Shown piece by piece: positions 1-6,857 of a DNA stretch of 13,651 nucleotides. The DNA is from CAYJBH01 sp964368815 (GTDB lineage Bacteria; Bacillota; Clostridia; Oscillospirales; Ruminococcaceae), in NCBI GenBank assembly GCA_964368815.1, contig CAYJDA010000044.1, positions 1 to 13,651 on the forward strand, read 5' to 3'. Numbering within the stretch: the first letter of the stretch is position 1; each line of letters opens with the position of its first letter. Both the position numbers and the translations under genes were made by a program. The notes beneath the pieces were generated by a model. The model saw nothing but the letters and a program-made list of their open reading frames with translations. It had not been told where the DNA came from and made no database searches.

Positions 1-53
1 TTGCCCCGACTAGAACCTGAATCTAGCGCGTCTGCCGATTCCGCCACGAGTGC
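1..53 (-). tRNA. tRNA-Leu (anticodon CAG), 5' part, cut by window edge
   Basis: Read on the minus strand from position 53, the sequence gives a 7-base acceptor strand (GCACTCG), TG, and a leucine-type D arm with GCGG and GGCAGACGC. The anticodon stem CTAGA/TCTAG encloses the loop TTCAGGT, so the anticodon is CAG at 17-19. The bases after the stem (TCGGGGCAA) begin the long variable arm expected of a class II tRNA such as tRNA-Leu. The remaining variable arm, T arm and 3' acceptor strand lie beyond position 1. It decodes CUG leucine codons. The gene starts only about 20 bases after the rpmB terminator hairpin, so it needs either its own promoter or read-through followed by RNase P processing. 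Confidence 0.93.
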
Positions 54-65
54 ACATTGTTATTT

Positions 66-108
66 AAATAAATCTTATGCCGAATGGAAAATATCCATCC
101 GGCTTAAG
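66..108 (-). terminator. Rho-independent terminator after rpmB
   Basis: On the minus strand, 108-94 pairs with 88-74. This makes a 15-position stem with one A/A mismatch and one G-U pair around a 5-base loop (89-93). It is followed by the T-rich run ATTTATTT (73-66). It lies just after the rpmB stop codon and is the best hairpin terminator I see in the window. The T tract is interrupted, so some read-through into the tRNA gene is possible. Confidence 0.75.
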
Positions 109-112
109 TTAA

Positions 113-301
113 TTATATTGCTCTTGTTACCTTTCCGCTACGAAGACAACGAGTACATGCGTGAATGTATTTGTTAGAACCGCCAACAACTGCCTTAACC
201 CTTTTAACATTAGGTTTCCATGTACGATTAGATCTACGATGCGAATGTGAAATTTTGATTCCAAAGGTTACACCCTTGCCGCAGCAATCACATTTTGCCA
301 T
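113..301 (-). CDS. rpmB: 50S ribosomal protein L28
   Basis: Structural protein of the large ribosomal subunit, 62 residues, the usual length for the short Firmicute form. Visible hallmarks are the N-terminal MAKCDCCGKG with a CxxC pair (C4, C6/C7), the conserved SHSHRRSNRTWKPN segment, and a second CxxC (CTRC, near residue 49). Together these form the zinc-ribbon (C+) version of L28 rather than the cysteine-free paralogue. The basic C-terminus KVTRAI fits rRNA binding. The ATG at 299-301 is preceded by the strong Shine-Dalgarno site GGGAGGTG (307-314). The gene is separated from the upstream DUF2344 gene by 233 AT-rich bases and probably has its own promoter. A hairpin terminator follows directly. 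Confidence 0.97.
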   Translation of the reverse strand: MAKCDCCGKGVTFGIKISHSHRRSNRTWKPNVKRVKAVVGGSNKYIHACTRCLRSGKVTRAI

Positions 302-355
302 TATTACACCTCCCTTGTGTTATAATATTTATTATTATGCATTAATACCTATAAT

Positions 356-384
356 ATATTACCAGATTTTGAGCAATAATGCAA
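356..384 (-). promoter_or_regulatory. candidate vegetative promoter for rpmB
   Basis: On the minus strand TTGCAT (384-379) is followed after 17 bases by TAATAT (361-356), with a TG one base upstream of the -10 (extended -10, TGG at 364-362). Transcription would begin near 349, giving a leader of about 48 bases before the ATG. An alternative pairing, TTGCTC (376-371) with TATAGG (353-348), also has 17-base spacing. The region is very AT-rich, so chance matches are easy. The choice between the two is uncertain. Confidence 0.35.
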
Positions 385-534
385 GCTTTTTTTGAATTTT
401 TGTTTATTTATGTTTACTAAATATTCTTTTTTAGATCAAATTTTGCTACTTATTCCTTTTTTTTTCGCTGTACAAAGACACAATTAACGTTATACATCAT
501 TTTTTACAAATAATAAGGCAGTTATTTTGTAATG

Positions 535-1173
535 CTAAATCCATTCATTTTTTTCATTATTTAAGATAGAAGTTCTTATTACAGATAAATCACCTTTGTT
601 CATATCTTTTAAAGACTCCAGATAATCAACTAATATAGTTGGACTAATTGTTGTTTCACCTGCAGGAAGTTTTACTTCAAGTTCATTTGTTACCGGGTTA
701 ATATTAAGCTTCGATATATATTCTTTTATATTTATAACTTTCTCGCTACGTTTTGTTTTTTTAATGAGTTTAATTTTTTCTAATGAATTATATTGCTCAA
801 CAGCCTCTGCAAAATATTTTTCTCCTGTTCTTGATCTAATAGAATAAACAGCAAATGAAATGTCTTTTGGCTTGGTGGCGGCATTATAAATAGAAATTAT
901 TTTTATTCCGTTTGGCAAACAATCATTAATTTTGTTAATCCAATCCCGTTGAGCAGTTTCCTCACTTTTAAAATCAACAGCATCGCAAACAGATTCATGT
1001 GTTAAGGATAACGGTAATGCAAATGTCATATAAATATGTGGATTAAATCCGTTTGAATACCAGACAGGAACGCCGCTTTGGCGTAATGCTCTTGACATTA
1101 CCCTTTGAAGGTCAAGATGTGATATATACGCACATTCATTATATTTAGCAAATCTTGCTCTAATTACAAACAC
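535..1173 (-). CDS. DUF2344 / TIGR03936 radical SAM-linked protein
   Basis: Conserved protein of 212 residues with unknown biochemical role. The N-terminal pattern is typical of the DUF2344 (TIGR03936) family: a basic RARFAKYNE start followed by YISHLDLQRVMSRALRQSGVP, then FNPHIYMTFALPL. This family is almost always encoded next to, or fused to, the TIGR03960 radical SAM protein, and that protein lies immediately upstream here with a 14-base overlap. The overlap suggests translational coupling and a shared function. No membrane segment or signal peptide is visible. In related Firmicutes the pair commonly sits near ribosomal protein genes; here rpmB follows after 233 bases. I see no convincing hairpin terminator behind it. 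Family assignment is firm, function is not known. Confidence 0.9.
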   Translation of the reverse strand: MFVIRARFAKYNECAYISHLDLQRVMSRALRQSGVPVWYSNGFNPHIYMTFALPLSLTHESVCDAVDFKSEETAQRDWINKINDCLPNGIKIISIYNAATKPKDISFAVYSIRSRTGEKYFAEAVEQYNSLEKIKLIKKTKRSEKVINIKEYISKLNINPVTNELEVKLPAGETTISPTILVDYLESLKDMNKGDLSVIRTSILNNEKNEWI

Positions 1174-3001
1174 ACTTCACCCCCTCAGTTTCGGATTTCA
1201 TGCCACAACCGGCACAGTGAATATTGCAAGGTTGTGTAGTTTCTCCTTTTAATGCTTTATTATATTCTGATTTTAAAAATTCTCTTGTAACTCCGTAATC
1301 AATATGTTGCCATGGCAATACTTCGTTATTATCTCGTTCTCTTGATGAATAAAATTCCTGTTGCATACCATTGTCTTTAAACGCTTGTTGCCACAAATTA
1401 TAGTTAAAATGTTCGTGCCATCCATCCATACTACATCCCAAATTAAACGCCGAATGAATAACTGCAGACATTTTTCGGTCTCCTCTTGCTAATGCCGCTT
1501 CAACCGCTGATACATCTGCGTCGTGATAGTTAACAGATATTTTTTTACTTTTCACAGAGGATAACAGCAACTTTTGCTTGCGCCGAAGTTCATCATAGCT
1601 GTCCTGCCCAACCCTTTCAAACGGAGTGTTGGGTTTTGGAACAAAACAACTAACACTTATAGTAACGCTAATCCCCTTCCCCTTTTGGCGATTAGGATTT
1701 TGATAAAACCAGTCCACAACCTTGCCTGCCATCTCTGCTATACCGATAATATCTTCATCAGTCTCTGTAGGAAGACCCATCATAAAATATAGCTTAACCG
1801 AGCTGTATCCCGAATTAAATGCAGTAATAACCGTATTATAAAGCTCTTCCTCGGTAATATTTTTATTAATAACATCTCTTAAACGCTGGGTTCCCGCTTC
1901 CGGTGCAAAGGTTAATCCACTATGTCTTACCTTACTTATTCTTTCAGCTAATCCTTCGTTAAAATTATCAACTCGAAGAGACGGTAGTGAAAGATTTATT
2001 TTCTCCTGTTGTGTCCAGTCTAACAGTTTATCAAGCAACCCTTCAAGTTCTGTATGATCACTACTTGAAAGAGAAGTTAAAGAAATTTCATCATAACCTG
2101 TTTTTTCACAGATGCTTTTAGCCGAATTACATAGCATATCGACAGAGCGTTCTCTAAATGGTCGATATATATATCCAGCTTGACAGAAACGACATCCTCT
2201 TATACAGCCACGTAATATTTCAATCTGTGCTCGATCGTGGATAGCTCCAATCATCGGAACCGTAAATTCAGTTGGAGGACTAAAAGTATTAAAATCTTTA
2301 ACCCAAGCTTTTTTTACCGGCAAGGGAGCATTATTTGATGTTACATTTTTTATTACTCCGTCATCATTATATGAAATCTCATATAGCGATGGTACATAAA
2401 CACCACGAATTTGTGAAAGTGTTTTTAGTGTTTCCTTTTTTGAACTTCCGCTTTTTTTTGCATCATTTAAAACATGGCATACTTCTACAGTAATTCGTTC
2501 GCCTTCTCCCAAGATAAATAAATCAAAAAAATCAGCAAGCGGTTCTGGGTTGCAAGCACATGGGCCACCTGCAATTATCAGCGGATATTGCTCTGCTCTT
2601 TCTTCACTAAATAAAGGAATATCTGCAAGAGATAACATTGCAAGGATATTGGTGTAGGTAAGTTCTGATTGTAGCGTAAATCCAACTATATCAAACTCAT
2701 TAAGTGCTCTTTTTTCTTCTAAAGAAAATAATTTTAAAGATTCATTAATAAGCTGTTCTCTCATGTCCGGCATTGGCATAAAAACGCGTTGACACCAAAG
2801 CCAATCCTCTGAGTTCATTATTTCGTATAAAACTTTTAACCCGAGATGTGACATACCTATCTCATAACTGTCTGGAAAACAAAATGCAAAATTTATATCT
2901 ACATTATTGATATCCTTTATTGTTGATAATCTTTCACCGCCTATATATCTTGCCGGTTTTTGAACACGAGGCAGGATTCTTTCAAGCTCCTTTTTTATCA
3001 T
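1160..3001 (-). CDS. TIGR03960-type radical SAM protein (uncharacterised)
   Basis: Radical SAM enzyme of 613 residues from the ATG at 2999-3001. The radical SAM signature RGCIRGCRFCQAGY gives the 4Fe-4S ligands C266, C270 and C273. The preceding region (about 40-175) has the B12-binding-like features of the family: FCFPDSYEIGMSHLGLKVLY, AGGPCACNPEPLADFFD and GEGE. The C-terminus carries a cysteine cluster (C592, C596, C599, then C610 and C612) that probably binds another metal centre. Substrate and product are unknown. Start choice: a TTG nine bases upstream would add three residues, but neither start has a strong ribosome site and the ATG is preferred. The gene overlaps the M50 protease gene by 20 bases and its DUF2344 partner by 14, so all are probably cotranscribed and coupled. 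Family placement rests on recognised motifs. Confidence 0.92.
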   Translation of the reverse strand: MIKKELERILPRVQKPARYIGGERLSTIKDINNVDINFAFCFPDSYEIGMSHLGLKVLYEIMNSEDWLWCQRVFMPMPDMREQLINESLKLFSLEEKRALNEFDIVGFTLQSELTYTNILAMLSLADIPLFSEERAEQYPLIIAGGPCACNPEPLADFFDLFILGEGERITVEVCHVLNDAKKSGSSKKETLKTLSQIRGVYVPSLYEISYNDDGVIKNVTSNNAPLPVKKAWVKDFNTFSPPTEFTVPMIGAIHDRAQIEILRGCIRGCRFCQAGYIYRPFRERSVDMLCNSAKSICEKTGYDEISLTSLSSSDHTELEGLLDKLLDWTQQEKINLSLPSLRVDNFNEGLAERISKVRHSGLTFAPEAGTQRLRDVINKNITEEELYNTVITAFNSGYSSVKLYFMMGLPTETDEDIIGIAEMAGKVVDWFYQNPNRQKGKGISVTISVSCFVPKPNTPFERVGQDSYDELRRKQKLLLSSVKSKKISVNYHDADVSAVEAALARGDRKMSAVIHSAFNLGCSMDGWHEHFNYNLWQQAFKDNGMQQEFYSSRERDNNEVLPWQHIDYGVTREFLKSEYNKALKGETTQPCNIHCAGCGMKSETEGVKCVCN

Positions 3002-3587
3002 TATAATCAATCCAAATTTTTATCGTGATTATAATTATAATCCCTATTAAAGAAATTTGCAATACCATAGACCCATTATTAAGTATCATATAAAATAAAA
3101 ATGATAGTAACAACGCCGATGAAACAGCAAACATCTGGTCAAGATACGGTAGAATCCATGTCGGCGAAAAGAGCGACAACAATCTTCCCCCATCTGAAAA
3201 TGAAAATGGCAAAGAATTGAATAGTGCTACAACTATATTTGCAAAAGCAAAAAAATATCCGTTATAACTTGGTTTAATAGTAAATGCTACGGCAGATATT
3301 ATAACTGCTAAAATGTTTGCTGCCACTCCAGCCGACAAAAGCATAGCACAATTAAATCTTGATGCCTTTGGCATTTCTATGGCCACACCGCCGGATTTTA
3401 GAGTGATTTTCGGAAATGATTTATAAATGAGAATATATACAACTATATGGCCAAGTTCATGTGTTATCGCTGCATATAACCCGTATGCTGCTATTGTTCC
3501 TCCGTAGTATAGTCCTGCAAACAATGCTACAAGTAATGGAATAGCAGAGCATCCGATACTAACTAAAAATGCCATTAGGATATGCAT
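2982..3587 (-). CDS. M50 (site-2) intramembrane metalloprotease, SpoIVFB-like
   Basis: A 201-residue, very hydrophobic protein with about six membrane segments. The zinc-binding HELGH (H43, E44, H47) sits in an early helix, and the second M50 motif, NSLPFSFSDGGRLL, supplies D132. The GVAANI segment around residue 90 corresponds to the conserved small-residue/Asn motif between them. It should cleave a membrane-associated substrate within the bilayer. Directly upstream and overlapping by 29 bases is an M23 membrane protein; this order matches spoIVFA–spoIVFB, whose protease activates pro-sigma-K in Bacillus. Unlike B. subtilis SpoIVFB (as I recall, nearly 290 residues with a C-terminal CBS domain), this protein stops after the membrane core. 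No Shine-Dalgarno site is evident, so translation is probably coupled to the upstream gene; a second ATG at codon 5 is also possible. The sporulation role is inferred from context. Confidence 0.85.
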   Translation of the reverse strand: MHILMAFLVSIGCSAIPLLVALFAGLYYGGTIAAYGLYAAITHELGHIVVYILIYKSFPKITLKSGGVAIEMPKASRFNCAMLLSAGVAANILAVIISAVAFTIKPSYNGYFFAFANIVVALFNSLPFSFSDGGRLLSLFSPTWILPYLDQMFAVSSALLLSFLFYMILNNGSMVLQISLIGIIIIITIKIWIDYNDKKGA

Positions 3588-4419
3588 ACATCGGGTTAAC
3601 TCTTATACCGTCAAGAACAAAGGAAAGATGTAAATGTGTTCCGGTCGATGCACCTGTTGAACCAATAATTCCGATTATATCGCCCGCTTGCACAACATCA
3701 CCATTGTTTACCGAATAGCTTTCAAGATGAGCATATCCGGAAATGAATCCAGAATCATGCTCAACTTTTACATAATATCCACTTATAGAATCAAAACCCG
3801 CTTCGGTTACTATACCGTCTCCTACCGATAGGATTTCGGTTCCTTCCGCTGCAGCAATATCCAAACCTGTATGAAATTCGGGCTGACCTGTAATTGGGCT
3901 TATTCTTGACCCAAATTCACTGGTTATAGTTCCGGTTTTTAGCGGAGAAACAACATCTATTGGTAAAATATATTCCGTTTCACTCGTTGGAGTAGATATA
4001 AATTTTTCATAACTTGAATCAACCGATCCTTGTGCAGCCTGACTTGACACGGATTGAGGTAGGGTTATTTCTATATTTTCTTCACCATATTCATCTTCTT
4101 TATCGTCAAGATTTGTTTCATCAACAACATTTATAAAAAGTTCTTCTTGTTCCAATGTTAATGGGTTACCTATTATTAATTTATAATTATTTTGTAGCTC
4201 GGCAAACTGAATTGGAAGTAAGGTTTTTATTATTATTACTAAAAGAAAAATAATAACTGTTATAGCAAACTGTACCTTAAGCAGTAAATAATTGTGTTTA
4301 TTTTTTTTATCGACCTTTGGAATATCTTCTGCAAAAATCATACCGGATTTTATCGCACGATTAGTTGGGCGTGCAAATAAAACATCGGACGGCATCTCAT
4401 ACTCTTGTTTTTCCCACAT
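3559..4419 (-). CDS. membrane-anchored M23/LytM-domain protein, SpoIVFA-like
   Basis: Protein of 286 residues: a cytoplasmic N-terminus (1-43), one membrane helix (about 44-70), an acidic low-complexity linker (about 100-150), then a LytM/M23 domain (about 157-281). The domain starts with GTITSEFGSR and has all expected M23 residues: H183 and D187 in FHTGLD, H231 in YAHLES, and H262/H264 in THLHLSF. It may therefore be an active peptidoglycan endopeptidase or a structural LytM module. SpoIVFA has this architecture and holds SpoIVFB in check in the forespore outer membrane of Bacillus; the adjoining M50 gene supports the same role here. Translation starts at an ATG with a strong AAAGGAGG site about six bases upstream. 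A sigma-E-like promoter candidate lies in the gap before it. Alternative: a general cell-wall hydrolase. Confidence 0.82.
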   Translation of the reverse strand: MWEKQEYEMPSDVLFARPTNRAIKSGMIFAEDIPKVDKKNKHNYLLLKVQFAITVIIFLLVIIIKTLLPIQFAELQNNYKLIIGNPLTLEQEELFINVVDETNLDDKEDEYGEENIEITLPQSVSSQAAQGSVDSSYEKFISTPTSETEYILPIDVVSPLKTGTITSEFGSRISPITGQPEFHTGLDIAAAEGTEILSVGDGIVTEAGFDSISGYYVKVEHDSGFISGYAHLESYSVNNGDVVQAGDIIGIIGSTGASTGTHLHLSFVLDGIRVNPMYAYPNGIFS

Positions 4420-4447
4420 AGTAAACCTCCTTTTTGTTTTACTATAA

Positions 4448-4475
4448 AGGATATGAGAATTTGTCCGAAATTATG
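4448..4475 (-). promoter_or_regulatory. candidate sigma-E-type (mother-cell) promoter for the M23–M50 operon
   Basis: On the minus strand an ATA core (4474-4472, within CATAATT) is followed by 16 bases and then CATATCCT (4455-4448). This resembles the sporulation sigma-E pattern of ATA, 16-18 bases, CATAnnnT. Transcription would start about 15 to 20 bases ahead of the Shine-Dalgarno site. The site lies in the 81-base gap between radA and the M23 gene. I see no equally good vegetative promoter there. The match is partial and made by eye in AT-rich DNA. Confidence 0.4.
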
Positions 4476-4491
4476 ATTAGCAAACTAATCA
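4474..4491 (-). terminator. small hairpin after radA, possible weak terminator or operator
   Basis: A perfect 7-bp inverted repeat, TGATTAG/CTAATCA, with a 4-base loop lies 9 bases beyond the radA stop codon. The following minus-strand sequence (TAATTTCGG) has only a short T run, so termination would be inefficient. The repeat overlaps the -35 element of the candidate sigma-E-type promoter and could instead be a protein-binding palindrome. Confidence 0.3.
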
Positions 4492-4500
4492 AGGTGTGAA

Positions 4501-5871
4501 CTATAAAAGCTTTACAGCACTTGAAATATAATCCACTGGGATTATTTCTATCATAGAGTTATGCATCTTGGATATTTTTTTAGCATTTTGCTTAGGTATT
4601 ACCACTTTAGAAAATCCTAGTCTATCGGCCTCATTGATTCGTTGTTCTATCTGGGAAACAGCTCTAATTTCACCGCCTAGGCCCATTTCTCCAATAAAAA
4701 GTGTTCTTTCGTTTATTGCTTTATCATTAAGACCTGATATTATCGCCATAGCTACAGCAAGGTCGCAAGCTGTTTCATCTATTTGAATTCCACCAACAAC
4801 ATTAATATAAACGTCTAATGCACCAAACGGGTACCCTGCTCTTTTTTCAAGAATTGCCAAAAGAAGATTTGCTCTGTTATAATCAAAACCTGACGTAGTT
4901 CTGCGTGGAGCGGCATAGCTACTTTTTACTACTAATGCTTGTACTTCGGCAAATATTGGTCTCGACCCTTCCATAGTACATACAACGCAACTACCACCAA
5001 TTCCGGTAGGTCTACCCTCAAGTAATGTAATTGAAGGGTTGGTAACCTCTTTTAGTCCCCCGGCTGTCATATCAAATAAACCAATTTCGTTGGTTGATCC
5101 GTATCTGTTTTTTGCAGCACGCAATATCCTGTAGGGAAGTGTTTTATCTCCCTCGAAATATAAAACTGTATCAACGGTGTGCTCCATAACTTTTGGACCT
5201 GCAATTGCACCATCTTTATTTACATGGCCAACAACAAAAATAGGAATTTCGTTGCTTTTAGCTGAATATAATAAACGGGAAGTACATTCCTTAACCTGAG
5301 TAACACTGCCAACCGATGAGCTAACCGATTCGCTCTGCATTGTTTGAATTGAGTCAATAACGGCAAGGATTGGCTTAGTTGAGTCAATAAGTGCGCAAAT
5401 ATCTTCAATTGATGTTTCAGTTGCAAGAATAATATTTTCTCCATCAATTCCAAGTCTATTAGCACGTAGTTTTATTTGACGAATAGATTCCTCACCCGAA
5501 ACATATAAAACTTTACCTCGTTTAGAAATAAAATTACATATCTGCAATAAAAGTGTTGATTTTCCGGCACCCGGTTCGCCAGAAAGTAGCATGAGTGCCC
5601 CAATAACAATCCCACCACCGAACACCCTGTCTAGCTCTCCAATTCCTGTTGTTATTCTGGAGTTTCCACCCTCTTTTTCGTCAACATCAATCAATAAATG
5701 GGTTTTAGGTGCTACCCCTGAACGAGCAACTCCTGAGGAAGCTTTTTTCTGTCTAACTTCATCCTGTATTAGGGTATTCCATTCGCCACAGGAGGTGCAT
5801 CGACCCATCCAGCGCGGAAAAGTTTCGCCACAATGATTACATAAAAAAACTGTTTTAATTTTCTCTTTCAT
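4501..5871 (-). CDS. radA: DNA repair protein RadA (Sms)
   Basis: RecA-related ATPase/branch-migration helicase acting in homologous recombination and repair; 456 residues, the normal length. Domains in order: an N-terminal four-cysteine zinc finger (C11, C14, C25, C28), a RecA-like core with Walker A GEPGAGKST (98-106) and Walker B VIDS (D173), the RadA signature KNRYG (254-258, usually KNRFG), and a C-terminal Lon-protease-like domain (about 325-456) that acts as a scaffold. The GHVNKDGAIAGPKVMEH stretch (215-231) is also characteristic. The ATG at 5869-5871 has an AAAGGA site about 11 bases upstream. The gene follows the lipid kinase by 38 bases and is probably cotranscribed with it. Phe-to-Tyr in the KNRFG motif is conservative. 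Confidence 0.97.
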   Translation of the reverse strand: MKEKIKTVFLCNHCGETFPRWMGRCTSCGEWNTLIQDEVRQKKASSGVARSGVAPKTHLLIDVDEKEGGNSRITTGIGELDRVFGGGIVIGALMLLSGEPGAGKSTLLLQICNFISKRGKVLYVSGEESIRQIKLRANRLGIDGENIILATETSIEDICALIDSTKPILAVIDSIQTMQSESVSSSVGSVTQVKECTSRLLYSAKSNEIPIFVVGHVNKDGAIAGPKVMEHTVDTVLYFEGDKTLPYRILRAAKNRYGSTNEIGLFDMTAGGLKEVTNPSITLLEGRPTGIGGSCVVCTMEGSRPIFAEVQALVVKSSYAAPRRTTSGFDYNRANLLLAILEKRAGYPFGALDVYINVVGGIQIDETACDLAVAMAIISGLNDKAINERTLFIGEMGLGGEIRAVSQIEQRINEADRLGFSKVVIPKQNAKKISKMHNSMIEIIPVDYISSAVKLL

Positions 5872-5909
5872 CTAATAGCAAATCCTTTCTGAATGGAGTG
5901 ATAACATAT

Positions 5910-6839
5910 TTATATACAGGATGGGATAACAAAGTTCACAGCCTTTTCCAACACCTCAATTTCAGCTAATTGTGAATTAAAACATTCTCCATCAACGTTT
6001 ACAACTACATTATTTTCGGAAGAAATAACAACTCTTTTTACACGTCGTGCTTCAAAAATATCTCTTAATTCCGGTGTAATAGTTTCACCCTGGAAATGTT
6101 CTCCTCTTTTATACTGCCCAATAACCTTTGCTACTCTTAAAAGATTGGTTGATCTAACAAGGCATAACTCAAGTATTCCGTCATCAATCAACGCCCTGGG
6201 TGCAGCGCAAAAACCACCGCCGTAGTATTTACTGTTAGCAATCGAAACCAATAAAAAATCACCCTCGAATTTTTCACCGTCGGCAGTTATTTTAAGTTTA
6301 GTATTAAGTGGTTTTGTAAGCCTTTCCAGAATTGACATATTATATGCCATGCTACCCCCGCCTAAAATTTTAAGGCGGCGATATTTCGGAATATTATACG
6401 CAATATCTGCATCAATTCCAACTGAACAAATAGCAACACCAATTTTATTTCCAACTTTAATAACATCTATAGGCTTAGAAACACCTTCAATAACGTTAGC
6501 CCTTAGATTTAAAAAATCTTGTCTTGCACCGATTCCTTGTATGAAATCATTGCCTGATCCGCAAGGAAGCTGACACACATCTACAAATAAATGCCCTAAC
6601 GTGGCATTGGCAATTTCATTAAGTGTACCGTCTCCCCCACAGCTTACTATTCTAATGTTATCATCTTTATTTATATATTCCTGCGCAATATGAAAAGCAT
6701 CATTTGGTGCTTTTGTTATTTCTATCTTTCCTTCTATACTCTCTTTCTTAATAAACTCAAGGAGTTTAGGGACTAATTTTAAACTTGAATCACTCTTTCC
6801 TGCTACGGGGTTTACTATAAAAAGGTATCTTCTATTCAT
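5910..6839 (-). CDS. diacylglycerol kinase-family lipid kinase (YegS/DgkB type)
   Basis: Cytosolic lipid kinase of 309 residues, the standard length. Motifs in order: the nucleotide-binding start FIVNPVAGK (7-15), the catalytic-loop SCGGDGTLNE (66-75) with GGDGT and E75, and PCGSGNDF (92-99). The C-terminal beta-sandwich contains the typical KYYGGGFCAAPRALIDDG segment and ends with the NVDGE motif. Members phosphorylate diacylglycerol (DgkB, lipoteichoic-acid turnover), sphingoid bases or related lipids; sequence alone does not fix the substrate. The ATG is preceded by AGGAT with about 8-base spacing. It lies 18 bases after the DUF342 gene and 38 bases before radA, so it is in the same transcription unit. 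No functional link to flagella or repair is evident. Confidence 0.93.
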   Translation of the reverse strand: MNRRYLFIVNPVAGKSDSSLKLVPKLLEFIKKESIEGKIEITKAPNDAFHIAQEYINKDDNIRIVSCGGDGTLNEIANATLGHLFVDVCQLPCGSGNDFIQGIGARQDFLNLRANVIEGVSKPIDVIKVGNKIGVAICSVGIDADIAYNIPKYRRLKILGGGSMAYNMSILERLTKPLNTKLKITADGEKFEGDFLLVSIANSKYYGGGFCAAPRALIDDGILELCLVRSTNLLRVAKVIGQYKRGEHFQGETITPELRDIFEARRVKRVVISSENNVVVNVDGECFNSQLAEIEVLEKAVNFVIPSCI

Positions 6840-6857
6840 AAATTAATATCCTATTTT

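Noticed and set aside
508..532. Hairpin-like segment ACAAATAATAA…TTATTTTGT as operon terminator
   Set aside because: The stem is bulged and AT-rich, and on the transcribed strand it is followed by A bases rather than T bases.
5220..5465. 81-codon minus-strand open frame within radA
   Set aside because: It is a different frame of radA; the Leu-rich product is an artefact of reading the coding strand out of frame.
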